Assembly (NCBI GenBank): GCA_037042915.1
Contig: CM073193.1
Location: forward strand, 3,286,001-3,350,000
Direction of reading: 5' to 3'
Length of the DNA stretch: 64,000 nucleotides
Source of the DNA: Auricularia sp. M13
Lineage: Eukaryota; Basidiomycota; Agaricomycetes; Auriculariales; Auriculariaceae
Part shown: one piece after another, positions 32,945 to 42,989 of the stretch
Position numbering within the stretch: position 1 is the stretch's first letter
How the letters are laid out: every line of letters starts with the position of its first letter
Notes under the pieces: model-generated
The model's input: the letters and a program-made list of their open reading frames with translations, nothing else
Database searches by the model: none
Told to the model about the DNA's origin: nothing
Program-made: the position numbers and the translations under genes

Positions 32945-34629
32945 ATGCCGCCCCGACGCAACGACGGCGACTACATGGACGTCGACTCGGACTCGGACGT
33001 CTCCCTCAACCTCGACGACGACGACTTTGCCCGTCCAGGACGCGCTCCAAAGCCCGGCGCGTCCAAGGCCAAAGCGAAGCAACCCAAAAGCGCACCGACA
33101 AAATAAAAAAGAAAGTCCAGGACGTGAGTGCGAACTCGCTTTCCTGCCATCTCGCGATGTTCACCTTGCGCTCCAGCAATCGTACTCGTGGGAGGAATCG
33201 TATACGCGTTCATGGGACGCTGTCCAGGAGGACGAAGCAGGCAGTCTCCAGAGCGCCGTCGAGCAGCTCATCGCCCGTGGTCGTCGCAGAAGGCGCGTCG
33301 AAACTTGCACCTGAACAACGCAGCCTCGGCTTACGCGTATGAGGTAGATTACTCGCCCCGTCCGACGCGATTCGACGCGCCATTATCCGCCATCTCATCA
33401 TTGTCCTCGACATGTCCAGCAGCATGCTCGACCGCGACTTTCGCCCGACCCGCTTCGACCTCATGCTCGAATACGTGCGCGAGTTTGTCACAGAATGGTT
33501 CGACCAGAACCCGCTCGGCCAGATTGGTATCGTTGGCATGCGCGCCGGTCTGGCGGAGCGCGTCTGCGATATGTCTGGTCAGTCGGGCTCGCATTGGAGT
33601 TCGCCCCCAATGCTGACTCTGTCGCGCAGGCAGTCCACAGGACGTCCTCAAGTCGATTTCCGAACGACATAAACTTGAGCCGACGGGGGATCCCAGCTTG
33701 CAGAATGCACTGGAGCTGTCACGGGCTAGCATGAGGTGCTGCAACGCGCTCGACCCTTGCTCTTGCCTGACAGTCGTATTCCAGCCACTTGCCTTCTCAT
33801 TCGTCGCGAGAAGTCCTCATCATCTTCGGGTCTATCACGACCGTGGACCCTGGGAATATTCACGACACTCTGAACGCATGCTTGGAGGATAAAATACGAA
33901 TTTCAATCGTCGCGCTCTCTGCAGAAATGCGAATATGTCGAGAATTGTGTGAAAAGACGGGCGGTATGCTCTTCTCACACGCATGACAGACAAACAGAAA
34001 TTTAACGTTCTTGCAGGCGTCTTTGGAGTCGCGTTGAACGAAGGCCACTTCAAAGATGTCATGTTCGAGCTCATCCCGCCGCCCGCCCAGCGTGCTGCCC
34101 GCGCCGCTGCTTCGGGCTCTGGAGCGACTGGGGCGGATTTGCTGCTCATGGCCTTCCCTGTGCGGTTACCTGAGTCGTCTCCGCCCACTCTTTGCGTGTG
34201 CCATCTGGAGCTCAAGAGCGAAGGCTTCCTCTGCCCGCGGTGCTTTGCCCGCGTGTGCGACGTGCCGACCGACTGCGACGTATGCGGGATCATGATCGTC
34301 AGCTCGCCGCACCTCGCGCGCAGCTACCACCATTTGTTTCCCGTCAAGCCATACACACCCGTGTACGTCCAACCATGCCAAATTACAAGACTCATCTGAT
34401 GTTATTGCAGCATGACATTAGAAGGAGAACAGAGGTGGCTTCGACGTGCCACGGCTGCTCCATGGCTTTTCGGCCACAGAAGACTGCTACCGCCGCTGGC
34501 GCCGCCGCCGCTGCAGAAGGGGTCAGCCCGCTTGGCCGGTATCGGTGTCCGGAATGCCACAATGATTTTTGCAGCGAATGCGACATTTTCGTCCATGACG
34601 TCTTGCATGTCTGCCCTGGCGACCGTTGA
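32945..34629 (+). CDS. SSL1: TFIIH core subunit p44 (Ssl1)
   Basis: Activates the XPD helicase of TFIIH in transcription and nucleotide-excision repair. An acidic N-terminus (MDVDSDSDVSLNLDDDDF) leads through introns to SYSWEESYTRSWDAVQEDEAG, then the vWA-like domain (IIVLDMSSSMLDRDFRPTRF, FVTEWFDQNPLGQIGIVGMR, PSLQNALELSRASM) and the C-terminal zinc regions (CHLELKSEGFLCPRC, CDVCG, and the C4C4 RING YRCPECHNDFCSECD). It ends at 34629. One anomaly: in the frame of the ATG a TAA falls in an A-rich run at about 33103-33113, while the continuation (KKKVQD|gtgagt) is in another frame. One extra A would restore it. The start lies 3 bp beyond the MITE's flanking TA. Confidence 0.88.
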
Positions 34630-34938
34630 TATTGTATTTTTTGAGGTGAACTTTTGGGCTTCGACGTAGGCGGCATACATGTACACCACTGTAGCATATG
34701 TTGATAATGCGCACAGCAAGGTCGCGCTAGTGCGAACGACTTGAACAACCTGCGGTTTGGAACCGGTCCTTGGCGCCTTTTCAACATGAATAATGAAAAA
34801 TGCTTTACGAGGATGCGATCTGGTAATGCGAGCAGCAGCCTGAGTCGCTCGCAGAGGCAAAGGTCGACGTTGGTAAAGCACAGTGAAGACGTCGTCGGAT
34901 TGGCCCGAAGGCTACTCAGCTCTCCTCTTCCGGTCACC

Positions 34939-36408
34939 ATGACCGTCCCACGCCTGATGTTGTCATTCTTTCTCCTCCTTGTCTTTTCGCACGGTACCAG
35001 CGCCGAGAAGGCGCAATGGGGCGAAAAGTGCGACACGGCCAACACCAAGATGCAGGTGCGCACACCGCCTTGCGCGCCGCCGCCGTCCGCCGCCCGCTGA
35101 GTCCGCCGCGCCGCAGATTGGCACGTTCGAGCTGTCGGGCGACTGCGCGCCGACAATGTACTGCGCGGCCAACAGCACGTGCGCCTACAAGACGTGCCGC
35201 AAGGACGAGTTCCCGGCACATTACCAGCAGGGCGGGCCCTTCCCTCCGCTGTGCCCAGAAGGCTTCGTCTGCCCCGACGAGGGGAACGGCTGCGTGCAGC
35301 TGCAGGCCGTGGGCCAGCCGTGCCAGCTCAACCGCGATGGTGCGCCTTGCGCTTATTTATTGGTTACGTTTTGCGCACAGTCTGACTGGGCATGCCGCAG
35401 ACGAATGCGCTCCGCCGCCCAATGCGAAGGAGCTTGATAACTTCCCCGACAACGTCAACGGCAGCGTTTGCATCAACTTCAAGTGCATGTGCGTTTGCGT
35501 CGCTTCTGCCACCCTTGCACCGCTGATTGGCCATGCTCAGGTATGCTGACGCTCAGGAGGGCGCAGCCTGCGAGTTCGAGAACACGCCTTTCATCGCATA
35601 CACCGACGACGACGAGTTCCCCTTCGTCGTGTCTCGGTGCGTACAATCATAATGGCAAAAATATCCTGTCGCAAAGCTAACATCGGGTGTACAAAATTAG
35701 TGGCAACTGTCGCAAGGGTCTTTTCTGCGATGCCCCAACCAAGAAGTGTGTAAAGAAGAAGGATTTCGGAGTAGCGTGCACCGCGGACAAGGAGTGCGTT
35801 CTTTTCTGGTAGTTCGGACTGTATCCTGACCGTCTTAAACAGGTGCATATCGAACAACTGCGACCTCGACCGCAAGTGCGGTATAAGACCAGACGAACCA
35901 GCGCATTTCCCCATGTGGATATACATCGTCGTCGCAGTGGGCATCGTCGGCGGTCAGCCTTGCTCTTCTATTGCGCCCACAGGCAGATCGCTGATGAGGA
36001 TCTATTTCAGGTATTACATTTACGATGATTGCGCTGTACCTGGTGCACCGGCGCGGTCGTGACGACGAACATGAGAAACGGACGCAGTACTGGCGCGAGC
36101 AGGTGCGTTTTGAGCGCTATGCCAACTTGTGGAGGTCGGCGTTTCTGACATGAACTCTCAGACTGCAATGCGGCAGAACATCTTGCAGATGAAGGAGACT
36201 GCTCGTGCGTCATATCAAAGATTGTGAAGTGCGAGCACCATAGACTGAACGACTGGCGACGTAAGGCTCTGGCTACCAGCGCGAGGACAACCCCGACCAA
36301 ATCGCCTCTGGCGAGTCTCAAATTCCCATGCTTCCCGGCGGACGCGGCGGCCACGATGAGTACAACCGTGGTGGACCTATCAACACCGGCCGCCGTCCCA
36401 AACGGTAA
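34939..36408 (+). CDS. Secreted Cys-rich type I membrane protein
   Basis: Signal peptide MTVPRLMLSFFLLLVFSHGTSA, followed by a roughly 190-residue ectodomain with about 20 cysteines (ELSGDCAPTMYCAANSTC, PLCPEGFVCPDEGNGC, SVCINFKC, GLFCDAPTKKC, GVACTADKEC, NNCDLDRKCG), including EGF/Dickkopf-like spacing. One TM helix (MWIYIVVAVGIVGGIFTFTMIALYLV) and a basic cytosolic tail end GGPINTGRRPKR. At least seven exons; the first intron is between KMQ and IGTFELSG. Proteins of this shape are found in Agaricomycetes without known function. A cell-surface sensor or adhesion role is possible but unproven. Confidence 0.75.
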
Positions 36409-36513
36409 TCCACACACCCTCCCGCTCTGTAAACGTGTACCGGATACGCGCAAGCAGGCATGGGTCCGAAGACATTTCCCCCTCCCCCCCGCACATCTAT
36501 CTTGTCCATTCTG

Positions 36514-36619
36514 TTGGCCATACCCTCGTTGCCTTTCATTCATATCCCAGTGACATTTGCGTATTCGCCCGTAGACCGTCTAATTCAATGCATCTCTAAA
36601 GGAACTACAGATATTGCTT
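36514..36619. repeat. 106-bp direct repeat, copy 1
   Basis: Reads the same as 36702-36807 (period 188 bp) from TTGGCCATACCCTCG to ATATTGCTT. It lies about 105 bp downstream of the Cys-rich membrane protein's stop codon, so it may be 3' UTR or terminator sequence. Confidence 0.8.
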
Positions 36620-36701
36620 TTGCTTGAACATCAAGTTCGTCCGTCGATTCATCTATCTTGTCCATTCTAGCAGCATGGGAAGGTGTTTCAGCACGACATA
36701 C

Positions 36702-36807
36702 TTGGCCATACCCTCGTTGCCTTTCATTCATATCCCAGTGACATTTGCGTATTCGCCCGTAGACCGTCTAATTCAATGCATCTCTAAAGGAACTACAGAT
36801 ATTGCTT
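36702..36807. repeat. 106-bp direct repeat, copy 2
   Basis: Second copy of 36514-36619. Flanking fragments are repeated too: CATCTATCTTGTCCATTCT at 36493 and 36650, and AGCAGCATGGGAAGGTGTTTC at 36669 and 36871. The duplicated block was therefore larger and has since decayed. Confidence 0.8.
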
Positions 36808-37270
36808 ACGCTTGATCACCAAGTTCGTCCATCGATTCAGCCTTTTCCTCTGCTATGTACTCGCTCCCTTAGCAGCATGGGAAGGTGTTTCTGAAATTGG
36901 CGGGCGATATGAAATCTGCGACGATGTGTCTTTATCTGAGTGGCAAGCGCACGGGGCGGCCCTCAATGATTGCGTGAAGACCATGTTGCGATCGCAAAAC
37001 CTTCGGCGGGGGAAACGGAAGACTGAACGCAAACGAAAGCAAGGTCAGTGGGGGACGTCACGAGGACGGGGGTACTGCGTTTCAAAGTCAACAACAGCGG
37101 TGAGCTCGTGGAAATGGAAGCGCATTCGTCGACTAATGGTGGAAGCCGACGTCGCGCTGCGGTGCTGCTGGCGACGGCCTGGTACGGCGGCGGAAGAGGA
37201 AGAGGGCAAAAAGCGGCGGCGGACCCAGAAAGCAGAGCGAGGGACTTTGACAAAAACTTTGCATTACCAC
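36808..37270. other. Region with one open frame on plus strand, no supported gene
   Basis: An open stretch reads RYEICDDVSLSEWQAHGAAL, then Arg/Lys-rich sequence. No convincing start, splice frame or homologue was recognised. It may be a lineage-specific small gene or chance. Confidence 0.3.
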
Positions 37271-37418
37271 GATTCCCAAACACGGAAAATCGACAACGAC
37301 AATATTTAGGGGATCCGAATCGCGATCGTCAGTAGGCTGGGGAAGATTCCCAAACACGGAAAATCGACAACGACAATATTTAGGGGATCCGAATCGCGAT
37401 CGTCAGTAGGCTGGGGAA
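37271..37418. repeat. 74-bp tandem duplication
   Basis: Two head-to-tail copies (37271-37344 and 37345-37418) that read as identical, each starting GATTCCCAAACACGG and ending AGTAGGCTGGGGAA. They end about 20 bp beyond the stop codon of the four-TM gene, so they fall in its 3' UTR or terminator. Sequence identity points to a recent event. Confidence 0.85.
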
Positions 37419-37438
37419 GATTCGAGCGCAGAACAACG

Positions 37439-38234
37439 TTAAGCATGCTCAATACGCGTCTCGGCGAGTTTCTCGTCGGACGGCCCGCGCGTGGTGGTGG
37501 GGGGCGAGCTGGTCGTGAGAAGGGCAATGGAGGTAATCGCGCCGAAGATGAAGGTGGCCCAGGGGAAGATGGATGCGATCCGCACTGCTCGCGCACGGTT
37601 CATCAGCGGTGGAAATAACGGGGGAAACGCGTGAGTACTCACAGTAATCATGATCCCAGTAGACCCTGCTCACGCCCGCAGCCCTTTCGGCCGCCTGGAC
37701 GAGCACGTCGGGGATCTTCGCGCCGCCGAGGAAGGCGGAGACGTCGGCCTCGCGGGTGCGCGCGAGGATGAGCGTCGGGATCACAGTGGCGAGAATCCAG
37801 AATGTGAGGAATCCGATGATGGCGCCCTGGAGGCGCGGACGCGTCGGCCGCTTGAAGATGTCGAGGAGGAGAGAAAGGAAACAAGCCAACCCGAGAAAGC
37901 CGCAACCGACTGTCAGAACCGCGCCTACTGCGACGACGTCTGCGCAAGAGCATGTCACGGTCAGCGACCCGGGACCGAGGGCGAAACAAATCTGTGCATG
38001 TTATATGCACACGCACCGCTGTCATCGATGTCGATTTTGACGCCAGGAGGTGCTACGTCGGATACCTTGGCTTTCTCGTTGATGGACCTGGCGGCGAGGT
38101 CAGCATATATGGCACGGTGAGACAGAACGCGAAAAAAATCACTTGACGAGAGCGTTGATACCCAGGCACATGGACACGACGCCAAGGGCGCATGTGAGGG
38201 CAAGCAGAAGGAGAAGAACAGGTCGGGGGGCCAT
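37439..38234 (-). CDS. Four-TM membrane protein (SUR7/tetraspan-like layout)
   Basis: Not assigned to a named family. TM1 is at the N-terminus (PVLLLLLALTCALGVVSMCL). A short extracellular part (INEKAKVSDVAPPGVKIDID) precedes TM2 (AVGAVLTVGCGFLGLACFLS), a cytosolic loop with KRPTRPR, TM3 (IIGFLTFWILATVIPTLILA), an extracellular segment (AAERAAGVSRVYWDHDY) and TM4 (SIFPWATFIFGAITSIALLT). The tail ends LAETRIEHA. Four exons, about 50-nt introns. The topology resembles fungal SUR7/PalI-type eisosome or tetraspan proteins, but no diagnostic motif was seen. The 74-bp tandem repeat sits just past its stop. Confidence 0.65.
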
Positions 38235-38924
38235 GGTGAGTAAGAGAAAGAAACGGGACGGAAACCCCAGAGGGCCCCGCGATCTAAATAGCGTCTTGGA
38301 TGACGGCCTGCACCGGTGGTCATGTGGGCAGCTGTTCGCCCGTCGTCGTAAGCATTCTAGCTCTCTAGCAGCTACAAAATCGGTACTGAGGGCTGCCTGA
38401 CGCGCACGACACTGGTTGGTGCAAGAAGAAGACGAGGTCAAATTGTCGCCACACGAACACCGTCTTCTTCGTACTGCAACCGGGCGATCAGTGCCCTGAC
38501 CCCGCAACCCCGCTGGCTTGGCATCTTTACGGTTGACATTACGTCAGCGCTGAAACTCATCAAAATTGGCCAGTGAAAAGGGGCGGTAAAGACGCAAACT
38601 GTAGGCGAACTGACATTTAACAGCTACAAGCCCAGGAAAACGACCGGCTAAAAATACAGGAAGCGGGAGACGGAGAAACGTCGTGGAAGTGCACCGTGAC
38701 AACGGGCTGGCCGCTGGCTACAGCTACAGAGAGGTAGGAAGACAGCGGATTATCAAATGAAACGCAGTACACTACGACAGCGAGGAGAGCAGGACGTGCC
38801 ACATATATGGACACAATACTAGATACCCATAAGCTAGAGGGCGAGAGGCGGGATAACAACGATCCACGAGAGCAAGCGAGGCGAGAGCAGGAGCAGAGCG
38901 CGTGAAATGGTCGTGAAGGCAGGC
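38235..38924. other. Intergenic region between two minus-strand genes
   Basis: About 690 bp holding the promoter of the four-TM gene and the 3' region of the HMG-box gene. No coding signal was recognised. Confidence 0.5.
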
Positions 38925-40358
38925 TTAGAAGGGCCCGCCATAGCTGAAGTCGTCCGAGAGGAGTAGCGGAGCAGGGCTCGACAGCTCAAGCTCGTCGATG
39001 CCCAAAGTCGCGGAGTGCAAGTTGTACGGCGACGAGCTCTCCGATGATGGCTGAGTGTCGGAAAGATATTGCTCGATATCGACAGTCCCGAGCAGCTCCA
39101 GAGTCGCGTTTTCGTCGAAGGGTGGGGCGTACATGGCAGTGTCCAGTTGGGGATACGGCTCGTAGGTGGCCAGTGGGTACTGCGCGGCCTGGTCCATGCC
39201 GACGAGTCCGAGGGACGAGCGCTCAAAGCCATTCTCGAAGGCAGGAGCCATGTACTGCGCATCATTAGGCATGGGGTACGACTCGTCGAGAGCGCAGGGT
39301 GCCGCGGGAGGAATATACGGCGATAAGGGTGCACCGTAAGTCTGCAAAGGCGGGATCTCGGAGCTTGGGTTGAAGGGGTCGATGAACTTGATCGTAGACG
39401 AAGACGCCATGGTCGCCTCAGCCTGGGCTTGCGCGCCAACACAAGCCTCGAATGCGGACGCGGCAGGGAGAGGCTGCGGCATATGAATCTTGGCCGGGAA
39501 CTGGAAGTTCTGCTCGACGAAACCGGAGAGCTGCTGGGGCTGGAGAGTTCGGGCGATGTTCGGCATGTCGCTGAGCTCGAGAGAACCCTTCGAAGTATCC
39601 TGGCGCATCGCATACTCCAGCGGGACCGAAGAGCTGCGACGGCCCAAGAAACTCCCTCTGCGGTGCTCGGGCTGAGGCGGTTGAAAGTGGTTCCAGTCGT
39701 CCGTGACTTCGGTCACGTAGCGGTCCTCCCAATGCCATTGCGGCCGAAGCGACAACGGCGGAGCAGGAGTGAACGAGCCGACACAAGAGGACGGCGTCAA
39801 CGGGTAAGGCAGGGTTGCAATGGGATGCTCGTCGATGGACACAGACGACGACGCTGGCGTGCCGGCTTGCGAATCGCAAGGAGTCAGAGCCTTCGTGTTG
39901 CGAGCCTTGCGAGGCTTCGGAGGCTCAATAGGGAGCCCTTTGCGAAGGCGCTCCTCGAGTTGCTTCTGCTTCTTGGCGTCCTTCACCTCCTTGGGCTGGT
40001 GAATCGGACGATATTGATAACCTGGGAAGTGAAGCGCATGGGCATTGGCGGTAATCCTGGAGCGCATTGTCCAATACGCCTTGCCGTCGGAAGTGATGCG
40101 CTTCCATGCCTCGGCGGCGTACTGGGGTGGGTCAGCGCCAAAAAAAGCATCAACCAATGGATTCCAACGCACCCCGGCACCGCGAGCGCGGAATTCTGTA
40201 GCGACATCTTCAGGCAAGTGTTCGAGCTTGGCTTCCGGGTTCTTGTGGCAGCGGATTGCCCACGACCGGAAGAGCATGAAGTTGTTGGGCGGACGCCTAA
40301 TTTTCTTATCCACAGCACTGCGCACGATGGCGTCCAAGAGCTCTTGTTCATGGTCCAT
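38925..40358 (-). CDS. HMG-box (MATA-type) transcription factor
   Basis: Single exon, 477 residues, an intronless exception in this window. The HMG box begins at residue about 21 (RRPPNNFMLFRSWAIRC) and ends YWTMRSRITANAHALHFPGYQYRP. The middle is longer than in a canonical box: about 45 residues (EHLPEDVATEF ... GADPPQYAAEAWKRI) separate helix 1 from the last helix. A basic stretch follows (PKPRKARNTKAL), then a Pro/Ser/Gln/Tyr-rich C-terminal half of activation-domain type. MATA-HMG factors include mating regulators, but no pheromone or homeodomain gene is nearby, so a mating locus is not implied. Confidence 0.8.
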   Translation of the reverse strand: MDHEQELLDAIVRSAVDKKIRRPPNNFMLFRSWAIRCHKNPEAKLEHLPEDVATEFRARGAGVRWNPLVDAFFGADPPQYAAEAWKRITSDGKAYWTMRSRITANAHALHFPGYQYRPIHQPKEVKDAKKQKQLEERLRKGLPIEPPKPRKARNTKALTPCDSQAGTPASSSVSIDEHPIATLPYPLTPSSCVGSFTPAPPLSLRPQWHWEDRYVTEVTDDWNHFQPPQPEHRRGSFLGRRSSSVPLEYAMRQDTSKGSLELSDMPNIARTLQPQQLSGFVEQNFQFPAKIHMPQPLPAASAFEACVGAQAQAEATMASSSTIKFIDPFNPSSEIPPLQTYGAPLSPYIPPAAPCALDESYPMPNDAQYMAPAFENGFERSSLGLVGMDQAAQYPLATYEPYPQLDTAMYAPPFDENATLELLGTVDIEQYLSDTQPSSESSSPYNLHSATLGIDELELSSPAPLLLSDDFSYGGPF

Positions 40359-41154
40359 GAGTGGGCCACTGGGCAGCTCTGGGAAGGGCAGTCCTTCTAC
40401 GGATACAAGTCAACGTCGTCGCGATCGCAATGTAGAGCACGCACTGGGTTTAACAACGCGTTGGACGGGCATGATTTAAGAGCGAGTGAGACGAATGAGG
40501 TGAAGTGAGTAGATGCACAAGCAACGCTGTACGGCCGTGCGATGACGAGGCACGAAGGGGCGGATGCGAGCTAGGCGAGAGACCGAAGGCACGGACACCA
40601 GGGCTGAGGAGCGAAGACGAGTGTCTTGTACCAGGGACTGTGGTGAGCCGAAGGTGGGTCGTGTCCCAGGACGGCAGGTGTCATGATTTATATACCGCGG
40701 CGACAGAACGCGAGCGATGTTTGTGCGAACCACGTTCGGTTTTCCACGCAGAATTCGCCGACCGTGCCCTTTGTGCCCAAAAAGGCAGGTCTTCACGGAT
40801 TGACGTGCCGTGACCCAATCTCCACGTGCGCCCACGCGAGCGAAGCCAGGTCCCCGATCGCGTTCCGGACATCTGTTGATGCTTCCCGCAGGGCCGTTCG
40901 GCCGTTTTCCCACCCCACGTTTCATGCCAGGTCGCAACGGGATTGTATTTTGTGCAATCTGCACAATCCCGGTCGGTACCCTTGGCAACAGCTCTGCAAA
41001 AGCTGTGTAACGCGTAGGAATCTGCACGCATCAGAGGTCTGAGCTGCAGTCTGCAGGTTGATTCAGGTTGCAAGGCGAACGCAGACTGACGCCCCGACAG
41101 ATTCCGGATGGGAAGCTGCATTGGCTTGATTTCTGCGGCCAGAAACGACGGCTT

Positions 41155-41168
41155 CACGTGGCCACGTG
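41155..41168. promoter_or_regulatory. Two CACGTG E-boxes in tandem (CACGTGGCCACGTG)
   Basis: Two perfect CACGTG sites separated by 2 bp, making a 14-bp palindrome. CACGTG is the core for fungal bHLH factors such as Cbf1 and Pho4. It lies 0.8 kb from the HMG gene start and 1.8 kb from the transporter start, so the target is unclear. Confidence 0.45.
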
Positions 41169-42099
41169 CGGCGGCGTCAAGCAATGAAGTAAGCGAGAGC
41201 TTCCAGCATGGCGTCTGTGTCGAACGGAAGAGGGTAAGAGCCAACCGGCTTCTTTCCGGAACCGATGGTGCGTCCACGACGAGCGCACGGACACTGAAGT
41301 CCCACGAGCTCATTCAAGGATCATAGAGCAAGGATCTCACAAGCAGTATTCACGACGCACCCCTCCAGCATCTCCAGGTACCTGATCGGCTCTGCTGGGT
41401 GAATCGCCCTATTTCGGTAGTGATGCTGCGCTCACGGGTTCCGCCCCGAATTCTTGCGTTCCTTCTGTCATTTCCAGCATCATGCGCACGTGTCCGGGCC
41501 TGGCCATCCTTTCCGATCGAAACGTTGGCCAGATTCTGCTCGCCGACTTGCAGTGGGAATTGTCCAAATTGCCGAACAGCAGCTCCGAAACCCGTCGTTT
41601 TCAGTCAGGTCTGAAACCTCTTGGCGCGTCCCAAGTCGAAGTGTTGGAGAGCGAGCCACACGGCCGAATATCACTGCGCCTTGCACGGCGAGCTCAGGTC
41701 AGGTCGTTGAGGCCTGCACCACGGGTCACTCGTTATCCCAATAGCTTCGCCCCAGTTGCTGACACGCGCGGAACCAGCCCGTTTAAGTAGTCGTTCTGGT
41801 AGTATCGGAATTGTCGACGAACGGGAATGCCGGTAATCCTAACGGAGGCACCGGAAATTTACTAATACTACTACGTAGAGGGAGTCACGTACTCCCAGTT
41901 GAGAATGTACCGTACGTGCACAGTGCAAAGCTAGGGCTCATATGCGCCTGGCTTTCTGCTTTTTCAATCATAGCGTGTGACATCGACCAGAGACAAGGCC
42001 GCGGCGACCCCAACGCACCTGAGGCAATAATTTAGAAGCTACCTCTGATTTCATGCGGCCTCGCAGCCACGGAGAACTAGTGCAGCAAAAGTGCGTGGC

Positions 42100-42154
42100 C
42101 TGTATACAGCGACCGTTCCCCGCTCCGCCGGGAAGAGGGTCGCTGCATACACAT
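42100..42154. other. Imperfect inverted repeat / hairpin
   Basis: TGTATACAGCGACC is followed after a GC-rich spacer by GGTCGCTGCATACA, pairing 13 of 14 bases, with TCCC/GGGA pairing further in. It could be a remnant of a small palindromic element or a structured RNA. Confidence 0.45.
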
Positions 42155-42989
42155 GGCCTTGTATGATACTCTTGGCGCACGATTACAGTACCGGTACTTT
42201 CGAGATGCCGACGCTGTTCAGATCACACAGGACCATCTGAGCGCTGAGAATGTAGGACCAAAGAAGGCATTCCAGGCAGATCGGGCCGGGCGGTGGTCCG
42301 GCCATCAACGGCGCGGCATCTCAATACGTGGCGGCTCCGCTCAAATTCTGTACGACTGGTCAGTTCGTCCTTGCGCGGCCAGTAACTTGGCGTCCAGGCT
42401 AGTAATGTGAGTGGGGGAATTCTACTGTCATCTGTGCACCTGTTGCATAGACAAACTTGTACTGATGTCTAGGGCTCACGCAATTGCCAATTGACGTGGA
42501 AAACTGTGGCCCGCGTCGGAACGCTGTTATGATATGCGTCAATGGGCGCCATCGATTCGACCACGTGGAAAATAAAACATACCAAAAAAGCGTTTATGAT
42601 AATGCGTCCACCAAGCGTCCACTACACTTTGCAAAAATGCGCTCGCCATAAATCCGCAGAACGAGGCCGAGAAGCGGCTGCCCCGGTGTCGCCCAACTGC
42701 AGCGCCGCCAGGCACTGTTAATAGGCTTCTTCGATCCTTGGCTTGGCTTGGGAAAGTGACGTCTCGGCCCTGCTCGCTGCGCAATTGTCCACGTGCACAC
42801 TCGCAAAGCGCATACGCCGAACTCACTTCCATCAGTTCTTTGAGATTCTCAGGCCTGCTCCAGTCCTCCACCTGAACCCGTGACCAAACGCCGAGCGACT
42901 GCCGTAGCACCCAGTGGATCTCATATAATGCGTCACTGGACACTTCTGAATACTCCGAGCTCTCACCCGAGTCGTCAACTCCCGCAACG

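Larger units (their letters stand above)
40359..42989. other. 2.6-kb gene-poor region
   Basis: No reading frame here shows recognised motifs or splice structure. It contains upstream sequence of the HMG-box gene and of the sugar transporter. Two local signals are listed separately: paired CACGTG sites at 41155 and an inverted repeat at 42100. It may hold long regulatory sequence, non-coding RNA or decayed DNA. Confidence 0.45.

Noticed and set aside
32525-32961. Open frames across the MITE on both strands
   Set aside because: They follow the GAAAAC/GTTTTC repeats and TIRs and contain no transposase motif; non-coding.
36812-37309. Plus-strand 165-codon frame
   Set aside because: No ATG in a suitable place and no motif; part overlaps decayed and tandem repeats. 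Kept only as an unassigned region.
39429-40508. 359-codon open frame on the plus strand
   Set aside because: Antisense to the intronless HMG-box gene, whose minus-strand protein has a real domain.
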